NCBI GenBank assembly: GCA_021325095.1
Contig: JAJPHV010000112.1
Span: forward strand, 186,001-250,000
Direction of reading: 5' to 3'
Length of the DNA stretch: 64,000 nt
Source of the DNA: Chloroflexota bacterium
GTDB taxonomy: Bacteria > Chloroflexota > Anaerolineae > Aggregatilineales > UBA2796
Under the pieces are notes generated by a model. The model saw only the letters and a program-made list of their open reading frames with translations, made no database searches and was not told the DNA's origin. This document shows, one piece after another, positions 26,416-35,153 of the stretch; within the stretch, counting starts at the first letter, position 1; every line of letters begins with the position of its first letter. The position numbers and the translations under genes are program-made.

Positions 26416-27804
26416 TTATACCTCGCCAGGCTTGAAGGTGCGCGCATCACCATGCACCGGTTCCTCAGACTTTGGCTCCTCGCCGCTCTCGTCCGCGTGC
26501 CCAACCGGAGGCAGCAACCGGCGGACACGCACTTTGCGGATGCGCCGCCCGGTGATGGCTTCAACTTTGATTTCCAGGTTGTTGTCCTGGAACACTTCGC
26601 CGCCCAGCGGAACCCGCCCCAGGACGCCCAGAACATAGCCGCCCAGGGTATCGCTTTCGTCTTTAGGCAGGTGTACATCCAGTAGTTCGTTCACGTCGTC
26701 CAGGTGGATGCCGGCGTCGAACAGATACTCATCGTCACTGATCTTTTCGTATTCGGCCTCCTCATCCGGGTCGTACTCGTCCTGGATTTCGCCGACGATC
26801 TCTTCTACCAGGTCTTCAATCGTCACCAGGCCCGCCGTGCCGCCGTACTCGTCGATAACAATTGCCATGTGAATCTTGCGTTCCTGCAACTCCTGAAGCA
26901 GCGATCCGGCCTTCTTTGACTCCGGGACGAAGTAGGCAGGCCGCATGATCTCGCGCACTTTGCGGTCTTTGCTCTGGTTTTCGTGCCAGACGACCAGCAA
27001 ATCCTTGGCATACAGCAGCCCGCAGATGCGATCAATCGAACCTTCGTAGACGGGGATACGCGAATGTCCTTCGGACAGCACCGTGTCGAGCGCTTGGTGC
27101 AACGACGTATCGGCATCCAGGGCAACGATGTCGATGCGGGGCACCATGATCTCGCGCACAACCTTATCCCCGAACTGGAAGATCGAGTAAATCATCTCCT
27201 TCTCTTCGTCCTCGATCACGCCCTCTTCCGATCCGGCATCGACCAGCGTCTTGATCTCCTCCTCGGTCACGTAGGGGGTGGCATCGCGCCCGCCAAAGGC
27301 CGAGACCATGCGGTTGCTGAACCACAGCATCGAATGGGAAATAGGGGCGAGCAGTTTGAGCAATAGCGCCATCGGCCCCACGACCAACATTGCCAGCCGC
27401 TCCGGGCGCGTGGAGGCGAAGGCCGCCGGGATCAACTCACCAAAGAGCATCATGACGATGGCGCCGACGATCCAGACCAGCGGGTAGGCAATCCAACGTG
27501 CTAACTCAAGGCTCAGTCCCAGACCGGTCAGTACCGGGATCAACGGCTGCGCGACAGTCAGCGTCAGGATGCCCGCCGCCGTGAAACGCAGCACGATCCC
27601 GACGAACTGTCGGGAAGTCAGCAGGCGCGTTGCATCCTCGGAAATGTCCAGGACATGTTGGGCGCGGCGGTTGCCCAGGTCGGCCAGGTCTTTCAGTTGG
27701 GGCTTGCGTGCGTTGACCAGTGCCGCGTGCGCGCCCGACACGATGGCATTCACCGCTACCAACCCGATCAGGATAAGTATGCCCGCCGTACTGCCTGCGT
27801 CCAT
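26416..27804 (-). CDS. CNNM/CorC (HlyC)-family membrane protein with CBS pair
   Basis: 462 residues. An N-terminal DUF21 (CNNM) membrane domain spans about residues 1-180, with helices starting at ILILIGLVAVNAIVSGAHAA and a conserved LFGELIPAAFA motif. Two CBS domains follow (about 205-330; IMVPRIDIVALD and REIMRPAYFVPES), then the CorC_HlyC C-terminal domain (about 345-440; FDAGIHLDDVNELL). Family members act in magnesium or cobalt efflux or homeostasis and sense nucleotides through CBS. The old name hemolysin C does not imply haemolysis. It lies upstream of cdd and recO, separated from cdd by a repeat. Confidence 0.88.
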   Translation of the reverse strand: MDAGSTAGILILIGLVAVNAIVSGAHAALVNARKPQLKDLADLGNRRAQHVLDISEDATRLLTSRQFVGIVLRFTAAGILTLTVAQPLIPVLTGLGLSLELARWIAYPLVWIVGAIVMMLFGELIPAAFASTRPERLAMLVVGPMALLLKLLAPISHSMLWFSNRMVSAFGGRDATPYVTEEEIKTLVDAGSEEGVIEDEEKEMIYSIFQFGDKVVREIMVPRIDIVALDADTSLHQALDTVLSEGHSRIPVYEGSIDRICGLLYAKDLLVVWHENQSKDRKVREIMRPAYFVPESKKAGSLLQELQERKIHMAIVIDEYGGTAGLVTIEDLVEEIVGEIQDEYDPDEEAEYEKISDDEYLFDAGIHLDDVNELLDVHLPKDESDTLGGYVLGVLGRVPLGGEVFQDNNLEIKVEAITGRRIRKVRVRRLLPPVGHADESGEEPKSEEPVHGDARTFKPGEV

Positions 27805-27827
27805 CGCCTTGTTCCCTTAATTTCCTT

Positions 27828-29183
27828 CTACGCACTATCCGGCGAGCGCGCTTCCCGCAGCCGCGCCGGAACACCCACTGCCAGCGCCCCGTCCGGCACG
27901 TCATGCGTGACCACCGAACCCGCACCGGTGCGAGCGTTGTTGCCGACTGTCACGGGCGCGACCAGCATCGTATCGCTGCCGATGAAGGCGTGATCGCCCA
28001 CCACAGTCTTATTCTTGTTTACGCCGTCAAAATTGCAGGTAATCGTGCCTGCGCCGATGTTCACGTCTGCCCCGATCTCTGCGTCGCCAACGTAGCTGAA
28101 ATGGCCCATGTGCGTGTGTGGCCCCAGGCGCGAGTTTTTGACTTCGCCGAAGTTGCCCATGTACGTGTCTTCGGCCAGATACGCGCCCTTGCGGAGACGG
28201 GCAAACGGGCCGATCCGCACCCGGTCTTCGAGTACAGCTTCCTCGACCACTGAACTATTCACGACGCACTTTGTCCCGATCTGGCTGTCGCTGATAACCG
28301 AATTCGGCCCGATCTGGCTGTGCGGCCCGATCACCGTTTTGCCGACGATGTGGGTGTTGGGGTAAATCACGGTGTCCTGGCCGATGCGGGCATCCTCGTG
28401 AATGTAAGTGGTGGCCGGGTCGATCAGGGTCACGCCTTCCAGCATCCAGTACTGGTTGACACGGCGGCGCAGCGCGGCCTCGGCTTCGGCCAGATGAACA
28501 CGAGTGTTGATGCCGATCACCTCGTCCAGGTCGTCGTGCTCCACGCCAATCACGGGCAAGCCCTGACTGGCGGCCAGCGGAGCCAGATCGGTCAGATAAT
28601 ATTCGCCCTTCGATTTTGGGGTCAGGCGCGAAAGGTTCTCCCACAGCCAGTTCGCCTCGAACGCATAGACCCCGACGTTCAACTCGCGGATGCGCAGTTG
28701 CTCCGGCGTGCATTCGCGTTCCTCGACGATGTTGATCACCAGCCCATCTGCCCCGCGCACGATGCGGCCAAAGCCACGCGGATCGGGCGCGGTGACCGTC
28801 AGCAGAGTCACCGGCCCCCGGTTCTGCCTCTGAGAATCGACCAGCCGTCGCAACGTTTCGGTGCGCAGCAGTGGCATATCGGCGTAGAAGACCACGACCA
28901 TCTCTGCCTGGCCGCGCAGCACGTCAGCGGCCTGCATGACGGCATGGCCCGTGCCCAACTGTTGGGCCTGTGTCACGAACTGCGCCCGCTCACCGACGGC
29001 TGTGCGCACGGCGTCAGCCTCGTGGCCCACGACCAGAATCGGCGGGCGGGGCGAAAGGCGCGCAGCAGCCTCTATGGTGCGCAGCACCATCGCTTTGCCG
29101 CCGACGGGATGCAGCACTTTGGCCGTATCGGATTTCATGCGTGTCCCCTGGCCTGCGGCCAGGATAATCGTGGCTAGTTCCAA
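27828..29183 (-). CDS. glmU: Bifunctional GlmU: GlcN-1-P acetyltransferase / GlcNAc-1-P uridyltransferase
   Basis: 451 residues from a TTG at 29183, chosen because GGAGGA lies 7 bases upstream and it places the nucleotide motif LAAGQGTRMKS near residue 10, as in known GlmU. The longer open frame to 29375 has no homologous look. The N-terminal pyrophosphorylase domain has FYADMPLL and the C-terminal half is a left-handed hexapeptide beta-helix (about 250-435) with GPFARLRKG and SYVGDAEIGADVNIGAGT. It makes UDP-GlcNAc for cell-wall and glycan synthesis. It sits 23 bases before the CorC-like gene on the same strand. Confidence 0.93.
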   Translation of the reverse strand: MELATIILAAGQGTRMKSDTAKVLHPVGGKAMVLRTIEAAARLSPRPPILVVGHEADAVRTAVGERAQFVTQAQQLGTGHAVMQAADVLRGQAEMVVVFYADMPLLRTETLRRLVDSQRQNRGPVTLLTVTAPDPRGFGRIVRGADGLVINIVEERECTPEQLRIRELNVGVYAFEANWLWENLSRLTPKSKGEYYLTDLAPLAASQGLPVIGVEHDDLDEVIGINTRVHLAEAEAALRRRVNQYWMLEGVTLIDPATTYIHEDARIGQDTVIYPNTHIVGKTVIGPHSQIGPNSVISDSQIGTKCVVNSSVVEEAVLEDRVRIGPFARLRKGAYLAEDTYMGNFGEVKNSRLGPHTHMGHFSYVGDAEIGADVNIGAGTITCNFDGVNKNKTVVGDHAFIGSDTMLVAPVTVGNNARTGAGSVVTHDVPDGALAVGVPARLREARSPDSA

Positions 29184-29699
29184 TGGTGTCTCCTCCGAAG
29201 TGCCCACGAACAGTGCCAAAACGCGAAAGCCGAGGTCATGCCTGACGCGGCCCCGGCTGAGGTGGAAACCTGATGATTGTATCGCCCTTGTTCGCAGCCA
29301 AGCGCATAACCATTGTTTCGCGGGTTTCCCACATTCTAGCACACCGCGCGTCGAATCGAAACGCCCGGCCCTCACCAGGGTGCACTATCCAAAGGCTGCT
29401 GCCCTTATCTCCTGCCCTGTGGCTCAGGAATACCAGGAGAGTGTTTCAGGCCGAACGTCAGGAGTCAGGTGGGAATGGCAAAGGCAGCGGAGGTTGGGGC
29501 TGGAACAAAACAGCACAAGGCGCGGCTGACGGACCTATCAACTGGCGTAGAGGGCGGCGCGAGGCTGGCACTGCCCTCTCCACTGACGCAAGCCTGCTGG
29601 ATGGGACGTGACCGAACGGTTGGATTTCGCCAGTTCCACTCGGCCTCATCCCGTCAGCCTTCGATGTCTGACCCCTGGAGGGCCAGGGCATGAGGCGAA
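29184..29699. other. Gap between glmU and galM
   Basis: About 515 bases with no convincing gene on either strand. Short open frames here lack ribosome sites and recognisable products. I looked for RNase P, tmRNA and 6S signatures and did not find them. It presumably holds the glmU promoter on the minus strand. Confidence 0.4.
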
Positions 29700-30743
29700 C
29701 TATCTCGCCGAGAACTTGAAAACGGTGGTCGAACGGTAAGTCTCGCCAGGGTTCAGCACCGTCGTGGGGAAACCCGGCTGGTTGGGCGAATCGGGGAAAT
29801 GCTGCGTTTCCAGGCACAACCCGTCGCCCTGCCGGTACAGCCCGCCGCTGGAACCGAGCAGTGTCCCGTCCAGGAAATTGCCTGTGTAAAACTGGATACC
29901 TGGCTCGGTGGTCAGCACGTCCATCGCCCGCCCAGAATTCGGCTCGTACAGGCTGGCGGCCAGCACCAGTGACGTGTTATCCGTCCGGTTGATGACAAAG
30001 TTGTGGTCGATACCCCGCCCCAGGACAACCTGCGGATGCCCAGAGCGGATGCCCGCCGCGATCTGCCGGGGGAGCCGGAAATCGAAGGGTGTCCCGGCCA
30101 CCGAGGCCAGCTCGCCCGTCGGAATCAGGTTCTGATCGACGGGCGTGTACCGGTCTGCATTGATCATGATCAGGTGATTCTCGATGGACGGCGCGCCGTT
30201 CCCGGCCAGATTGAAGTAGGAATGATTGGTCAGGTTAACCACTGTCGGCCTATCCGTCGTGGCGGTGTAGTCGATGCGGAGTTCGTTCTGGTCGTTCAAG
30301 CTGTAGACTACCCTGGTCGCCAGGTTGCCAGGATAGCCTTCCTCGCCATCCCGGCTCAGGTAACTCAGTTCCAGGCCACCCGGAACCTCTTTGGCCGTCC
30401 AGACCTGCTTGTCGAAGCCTTTGCGCCCACCGTGCAGCGAATTCGGGCCATCGTTGGCCGCCAGCGTGTATTCCTGGCCGTTGAGTTTGAAGCGAGCCTT
30501 GCCGATTCGGTTGCCAAAGCGGCCTATGATCGCCCCCAGATAAGGATGCCCCGCCTCATAATCGGCCAGCGTACTGCGGCCCAACACCACGTTCGCCAGC
30601 TGTCCTTTTCGATCCGGCACGGAAAGCGACGTGATGATGCCGCCATAGGTAATAATCTTGACTTCAACCTGGTTGGCGTTGGTCAAAGTATATTCGTCAA
30701 CGGCGACGCCATTCGCCGTCTTACCATAACTTTGCTTGTTAAT
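29700..30743 (-). CDS. galM: Aldose 1-epimerase (galactose mutarotase), probable ATT start
   Basis: 347 residues if translation starts at ATT 30743. That codon is 5 bases after a perfect AAGGAGG, and the resulting N-terminus (INKQSYGKTANG) matches family length of about 350. No ATG, GTG or TTG in frame has a ribosome site; an in-frame TTG just upstream overlaps it. Motifs: ITYGGIITSL (about residue 30), GAIIGRFGNRI (about 72), NSLHGGRKGFDKQVW (about 98), catalytic-type His in NHSYFNLAG (about 175), and GIQFYTGNFLDG with a C-terminal Glu region ETQHFPDSPNQP. It interconverts alpha and beta anomers of sugars such as galactose. It is divergent from arsM. Confidence 0.88.
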   Translation of the reverse strand: MNKQSYGKTANGVAVDEYTLTNANQVEVKIITYGGIITSLSVPDRKGQLANVVLGRSTLADYEAGHPYLGAIIGRFGNRIGKARFKLNGQEYTLAANDGPNSLHGGRKGFDKQVWTAKEVPGGLELSYLSRDGEEGYPGNLATRVVYSLNDQNELRIDYTATTDRPTVVNLTNHSYFNLAGNGAPSIENHLIMINADRYTPVDQNLIPTGELASVAGTPFDFRLPRQIAAGIRSGHPQVVLGRGIDHNFVINRTDNTSLVLAASLYEPNSGRAMDVLTTEPGIQFYTGNFLDGTLLGSSGGLYRQGDGLCLETQHFPDSPNQPGFPTTVLNPGETYRSTTVFKFSAR

Positions 30744-30843
30744 GGTTGCCTCCTTCAATGCAATCCGACTTGATCGGCCTGCCAGCCACAGCCTGAATTG
30801 TAGAGCGTCGCCGCTGTCTGTGCCAGAACATAAAACTGGCCGC

Positions 30844-30900
30844 TTGACATATCGACACCTATCGATATAATGAGAGTCGTTATATTGATAAACATCGATA
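30844..30900 (+). promoter_or_regulatory. arsM promoter with two ArsR-like operator repeats
   Basis: TTGACA (30844-30849), 16 bases, TATAAT (30866-30871). The inverted repeat ATATCGA/TCGATAT (30849-30855 and 30862-30868) fills the spacer. A second, slightly imperfect repeat TATTGAT/ATCGATA (30883-30900) lies just downstream. This is typical of ArsR/SmtB-type repression, but no arsR gene is in the window. Confidence 0.7.
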
Positions 30901-30925
30901 CGATGTCCAAACGAATGGAGGAACG

Positions 30926-31690
30926 ATGTCCAACCAGGCTGTTCACGAAGCCGTCCGCGAGCACTACGGTGCAATCGCCCGCTCACTCGACACGGCGCAG
31001 GCCACCTCGTGTTGTGGCGACACGCCAAGCTGCGGCTGTAATAGCTCGTCGCTGTATAACGTCGAGATGCTCGAAGGACTGCCAGTTGATGCCACGAATC
31101 TTTCCCTGGGCTGTGGCGACCCGGTCACTATCGCCAGCCTGAAGCCGGGCGAAACCGTCCTCGACCTGGGCAGCGGCGGTGGGATCGATTGCTTCCTGGC
31201 TGCCAGGCGCGTTGGCGAAACGGGCCACATCATCGGCGTCGATATGACACCCGACATGCTGGCGAAGGCCAACGCCAACAAGCACAAGATGGGCGCGCGC
31301 AACGTCGAATTCCGACAGGGGCAGATCGAAGCGCTGCCGGTGGAGGATAATACCGTCGATGTCGTCATGTCGAACTGCGTGATCAACCTGTCGCCGGATA
31401 AGGCTGCGGTCTTCCGGGAGGCATATCGTGTGCTGCGGCCCGGCGGGCGCGTCTCGATCAGCGACATCGTGACCGAGGGCGAATTCAGCCCGGAACTGCG
31501 CGCCCAAGTGGACAAGTGGGCCGAGTGCGTCACCGGCGCGATTGATGTGGAGCAGTACACGGGCCTGATGCGTCAGGCCGGCTTTGTGGACATTCAGGTG
31601 GTGGATAAAGTCACTGCCGATGACCTGGCGGCTGCACAACCCGGGCTGCCGCGTGTGTACAGCGCCCGTGTCACTGCCCGCAAGCCATAG
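30926..31690 (+). CDS. arsM: Arsenite S-adenosylmethionine methyltransferase
   Basis: 254 residues. An N-terminal Cys pair (TSCCGDTPSCGC, about 28-39) precedes the SAM-binding motif VLDLGSGGGIDCFLAARRVG (about 74-93) and the GVDMTPDMLAKA loop. Further conserved cysteines are in VMSNCVINLS (about 150) and WAECVTGA (about 199); these bind As(III) in ArsM. It methylates arsenite to volatile or less retained species, so it is a detoxification enzyme. A strong promoter with inverted repeats lies immediately upstream. No other ars gene is adjacent. Confidence 0.93.
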   Translation: MSNQAVHEAVREHYGAIARSLDTAQATSCCGDTPSCGCNSSSLYNVEMLEGLPVDATNLSLGCGDPVTIASLKPGETVLDLGSGGGIDCFLAARRVGETGHIIGVDMTPDMLAKANANKHKMGARNVEFRQGQIEALPVEDNTVDVVMSNCVINLSPDKAAVFREAYRVLRPGGRVSISDIVTEGEFSPELRAQVDKWAECVTGAIDVEQYTGLMRQAGFVDIQVVDKVTADDLAAAQPGLPRVYSARVTARKP

Positions 31691-32001
31691 GCGTGCCTTC
31701 CCGGCTGGCTGTCATCTCCGACCTCCGTTAGCTGATCACGTCAAACAGCGCCTTTGCACTGTTGGCCCCTTCCGACACCGCCTGCGGCGATGCCGGAAGG
31801 CTTCCTGTGGCGTCTTTGGACCTGGCAACTTGGCTGGCCCGGCCTGCACTGAGAACGCACAGTCCCGATTCATTTGGGAAATCTTCTTGCCCCACGTCGA
31901 CCTCGTGCGCTAATTGAAACCGCCGTGCTATAATCGCCCTCTCTTGAGCGTATCACGAACGCCGGTGCTGAATTCCGGCTAGACAAGGGCTACGAGACAC
32001 T
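31691..32001. other. Gap between arsM and icd
   Basis: 311 bases with no gene. A hairpin CCTTCCG/CGGAAGG near 31768-31800 could end the arsM transcript but lacks a T-run. TATAAT near 31930 is the likely -10 for icd, but no -35 at normal spacing was recognised. Confidence 0.4.
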
Positions 32002-33249
32002 ATGGGCTATGACAAAATCGTGACACCTTCGACTGGCGAAAAGATCGTTGTGCAGGGCGGCAAAGTCACCGTTCCCGACCACCCGATTGTCCTGTTTATC
32101 GAAGGCGATGGCATCGGGCCAGACATCATGAACGCCTCCCGACGCATCTGGGACGCTGCCATCGAAAAAGCCTACGGCGGCAGGCGCAAAATATCGTGGA
32201 TGGAAGTCTACGCAGGCAAAAAAGCGGCAGACGTTTACGGCAATAATAATTATATGCCCGAAGAAACGTTCGATGCCCTGCGCGAATACGCCGTCGGCAT
32301 CAAGGGGCCGCTCGAAACGCCGGTTGGCGGCGGTATCCGTAGCCTGAACGTGACGCTGCGACAGGTGCTCGACCTGTACGTGTGTCTGCGCCCGGTACGC
32401 TGGTATGAAGGTGTGCCCAGCCCGCTAAAAGAGCCGCAAAAAGTCGATGTCGTCATCTTCCGCGAAAACACGGAAGACGTGTATGCAGGTATCGAGTACA
32501 AGGCCGGGACGCCCGAAAACGCGAAACTGGCGAAGTTCCTGCGCGAGGAGCTGGGTGCGCGCTTCCACGAGGGGGCGGGCCTCGGCATCAAGCCTATCAG
32601 CGAATTCGGCACGAAACGGTTGGTGCGCCGGGCGATTGAATATGCGCTGAATCGCAAGCGCAAGAGCGTGACGCTGGTTCACAAGGGCAACATCCAGAAA
32701 TTCACCGAGGGCGCATTCCGCGAGTGGGGCTACCAGTTGGCGAAGGAAGAGTTCGGCGACGTGACTATCACCGAGGACGAACTGTGGAAGCAATACGACG
32801 GCAAAATGCCTGCCGGCAAGGTGCTGATCAAGGACAGCATCGCGGACATCATCTTCCAGCATATGATCCTGCGCCCCCAGGATTTCGACGTGCTGGCTGC
32901 GCCCAATTTGAACGGCGATTACCTGTCCGATGCAGTGGCGGCGGAAGTGGGTGGCGTTGGCATCGCGCCGGGCGCGAACATCGGGGACAGCGTGGCGCTC
33001 TTCGAGGCGACGCACGGCACCGTGCCCAAGTACGCCGGGATGGACAAGGTGAACCCCGGTTCGCTGCTCTTCTCCGGCGTCATGATGCTCGAATATATGG
33101 GCTGGCAGGAAGCCGCCGACCTGGTGGTGCGCGGCTACGAGAAAACCGTCTCGCAAAAGATCGTGACCTACGACTTCGCCCGGCTCATGCTCGGCGCGCA
33201 GGAGGTCAAGACCAGCGAGTTTGCGACGGCGATCATCAGCAACATGTGA
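32002..33249 (+). CDS. icd: NADP-dependent isocitrate dehydrogenase
   Basis: 415 residues, the length of the E. coli-type enzyme. PVGGGIRSLNVTLRQ (about 109-123) contains the substrate-binding Ser that is phosphorylated in enterics. RENTEDVYAGIEY (about 153-165), KGNIQKFTEGAF (about 227-238) and the NADP-type segment HGTVPKYAGMDKVNPGS (about 339-355) are all present. It converts isocitrate to 2-oxoglutarate with NADPH formation in the TCA cycle. It is preceded by a TATAAT box and followed by two strong hairpins before dhaK. Confidence 0.95.
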   Translation: MGYDKIVTPSTGEKIVVQGGKVTVPDHPIVLFIEGDGIGPDIMNASRRIWDAAIEKAYGGRRKISWMEVYAGKKAADVYGNNNYMPEETFDALREYAVGIKGPLETPVGGGIRSLNVTLRQVLDLYVCLRPVRWYEGVPSPLKEPQKVDVVIFRENTEDVYAGIEYKAGTPENAKLAKFLREELGARFHEGAGLGIKPISEFGTKRLVRRAIEYALNRKRKSVTLVHKGNIQKFTEGAFREWGYQLAKEEFGDVTITEDELWKQYDGKMPAGKVLIKDSIADIIFQHMILRPQDFDVLAAPNLNGDYLSDAVAAEVGGVGIAPGANIGDSVALFEATHGTVPKYAGMDKVNPGSLLFSGVMMLEYMGWQEAADLVVRGYEKTVSQKIVTYDFARLMLGAQEVKTSEFATAIISNM

Positions 33250-33255
33250 GCGTAT

Positions 33256-33343
33256 GTGAGGCGCGCCCTCTCAGGGGGAGGTAGTCCACCACCTCTTGTG
33301 CGCCTCATTGTGCTTCCACCTGCTGCCGCCTCGCAGGTGGAAG
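33256..33343 (+). other. Tandem hairpins between icd and dhaK
   Basis: TGAGGCGC/GCGCCTCA (outer arms near 33256 and 33300, with GAGGT/ACCTC inside) is followed by CTTCCACCTGC/GCAGGTGGAAG (33313-33323 and 33333-33343), a perfect 11-bp stem. No T-run follows. They may protect the icd mRNA end or modulate dhaK expression. Confidence 0.5.
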
Positions 33344-33411
33344 GCTTGCTTGGCGGCGAGCTTCGCGTGCGGGTTGCCGCCGGGCAGCCTGCGCCGGAAG
33401 GAAAAATCTTT

Positions 33412-34407
33412 ATGAAGAAGTTGATTAACCGGCCCGAAGACGTGGTGAAAGAGGCGCTGCAAGGCATGAGCGCGGCGCACCCCGACCTGATCCGGGTGTC
33501 TTTTGAGCCAAATTACATTGTGCGCGCCGATGCGCCTGTCAGGGGCAAGGTCGGCGTACTGTCCGGCGGCGGTTCGGGCCACGAGCCGATGCATGGCGGG
33601 TTTGTCGGCGCGGGAATGCTGGACGCGGCCTGCCCCGGCGCGGTTTTCACCTCGCCCACGCCCGACCAGATGCTTGAAGCGACCAAAGCCATCAACGGCG
33701 GCGTGGGCGTGCTGTACATCGTCAAGAACTATACGGGCGATATTCTCAACTTCGAGATGGCGGCTGATCTGGCGCGCGGCGAAGGCATCGAGGTCGAAAT
33801 GGTCATCACCAACGACGACGTGGCCGTCAAGGACAGCCTGTACACTGCCGGACGGCGCGGCGTGGGCGTGACGGTGCTGGCTGAGAAGATCACCGGGGCT
33901 GCCGCCGAACAGCGTCGTGCGCTCAAAGAGGTGGCGGCGGTGTGCCGTAGGGTGAATGCCAACGGGCGCAGCATGGGCATGGCGCTGACCTCCTGCACGG
34001 TTCCGCACGCGGGCAAGCCGACCTTTGAACTGCCAGAAGACGAGATGGAAATTGGCATCGGCATTCACGGCGAGCCGGGCCGCGAGCGCGTCAAACTCAA
34101 ATCGGCGGCAGAGATCACAGAAATGCTTGCCACACCGATCCTGGCCGATCTGCCCTTCAAGGCAGGGGATGAAGTGCTGGCCTTCGTCAACGGTATGGGC
34201 GGCACGCCGCTGATCGAACTGTATATCGTCTACAACGAACTGGCGAAAATCCTGGCAGGGCAGGGCATCAAGATCACGCGGAACCTGATCGGCTCGTACA
34301 TCACGTCGCTGGAAATGGCGGGCTGCTCGATCACGCTGCTCCGGCTGGACGACGAACTGACCCGGCTATGGGATGCGCCGGTCAGGGCGCCGGGGCTGCG
34401 CTGGTAG
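33412..34407 (+). CDS. dhaK: Dihydroxyacetone kinase subunit DhaK
   Basis: 331 residues from ATG 33412, preceded by GGAAGGA; the frame is open further upstream across the hairpins but without a suitable start. VLSGGGSGHEPMHGGFVG (about 44-61) is the DhaK substrate loop. EIGIGIHGEPGRE (about 211-223) contains the His that covalently binds dihydroxyacetone. It supplies the substrate-binding subunit of a dihydroxyacetone kinase, with DhaL encoded 8 bases downstream. Confidence 0.93.
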   Translation: MKKLINRPEDVVKEALQGMSAAHPDLIRVSFEPNYIVRADAPVRGKVGVLSGGGSGHEPMHGGFVGAGMLDAACPGAVFTSPTPDQMLEATKAINGGVGVLYIVKNYTGDILNFEMAADLARGEGIEVEMVITNDDVAVKDSLYTAGRRGVGVTVLAEKITGAAAEQRRALKEVAAVCRRVNANGRSMGMALTSCTVPHAGKPTFELPEDEMEIGIGIHGEPGRERVKLKSAAEITEMLATPILADLPFKAGDEVLAFVNGMGGTPLIELYIVYNELAKILAGQGIKITRNLIGSYITSLEMAGCSITLLRLDDELTRLWDAPVRAPGLRW

Positions 34408-34415
34408 GAACCGCC

Positions 34416-35063
34416 ATGACCGCCACGACGCTCTCCCGCGATGCGATCCTGGATTGGCTCCGGGCGTTTGCCACCCTCATCGACGAGAACCAGGACTACC
34501 TGACTCAACTGGACTCGGCCATCGGTGATGCCGATCACGGTGTGAACATGCACCGGGGAATGCAGGCCGTGATCGGAAAGCTGCCGGGGTTGGCCGACAA
34601 GGACATCGGCACGATTCTCAAGACTACCGGCATGACGCTGGTCTCAACGGTGGGCGGGGCCAGCGGCCCGCTGTACGGCACGTTGTTCCTTCAGATGGGC
34701 GCGACAACCGCCAATAAACTTGAGTTGACACTGCCCGACTGGACGACGGCACTGGAAGCGGGAATCAACGGCGTGATCACGCGCGGCAAGGCCGAACCCG
34801 GCGATAAAACCATGATCGACGCCTTTGGCCCGGCGCTATCCGCTTTGAAAGCGGCGAACGATAATGGCACTGCGTTAAGTGAAGCGCTGCGCCAGTCCGC
34901 GCAGGCCGCCGAGAAAGGCCGCGATGCCACCACACCGCTGGTGGCGCGCAAGGGCCGTGCCAGCTACCTGGGCGAGCGCAGCGCCGGACACCAGGACCCC
35001 GGCGCAACCTCGGCCCACCTGCTGCTCAAAGCAGCGGCGGATACCGTCGAAAAGCTGGCCTGA
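34416..35063 (+). CDS. dhaL: Dihydroxyacetone kinase subunit DhaL
   Basis: 215 residues from ATG 34416, just after the DhaK stop and a TAGGAA ribosome site. The nucleotide-binding loop LDSAIGDADHGVNMHRG (about 30-46) holds the three Mg-binding aspartates. GGASGPLYGTLF (about 78-89) and GRASYLGERSAGHQDPGA (about 182-199) complete the ADP site. In PTS-type kinases DhaL carries ADP that is rephosphorylated by DhaM. No dhaM is adjacent here, so the phosphodonor protein must be elsewhere or the enzyme works differently. Confidence 0.93.
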   Translation: MTATTLSRDAILDWLRAFATLIDENQDYLTQLDSAIGDADHGVNMHRGMQAVIGKLPGLADKDIGTILKTTGMTLVSTVGGASGPLYGTLFLQMGATTANKLELTLPDWTTALEAGINGVITRGKAEPGDKTMIDAFGPALSALKAANDNGTALSEALRQSAQAAEKGRDATTPLVARKGRASYLGERSAGHQDPGATSAHLLLKAAADTVEKLA

Positions 35064-35153
35064 CGAGATCTGTCTCATTGCCAGCCGCCCTTGATCCGCT
35101 CGATGTGACCATTCGCGCAGTCGCCATCATCCGGCTTCCGTGATAAACCCGGC

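Noticed and set aside
28320..29177. Plus-strand 285-codon frame opposite glmU
   Set aside because: It is a shadow of the well-supported glmU gene, with no homologous look of its own.
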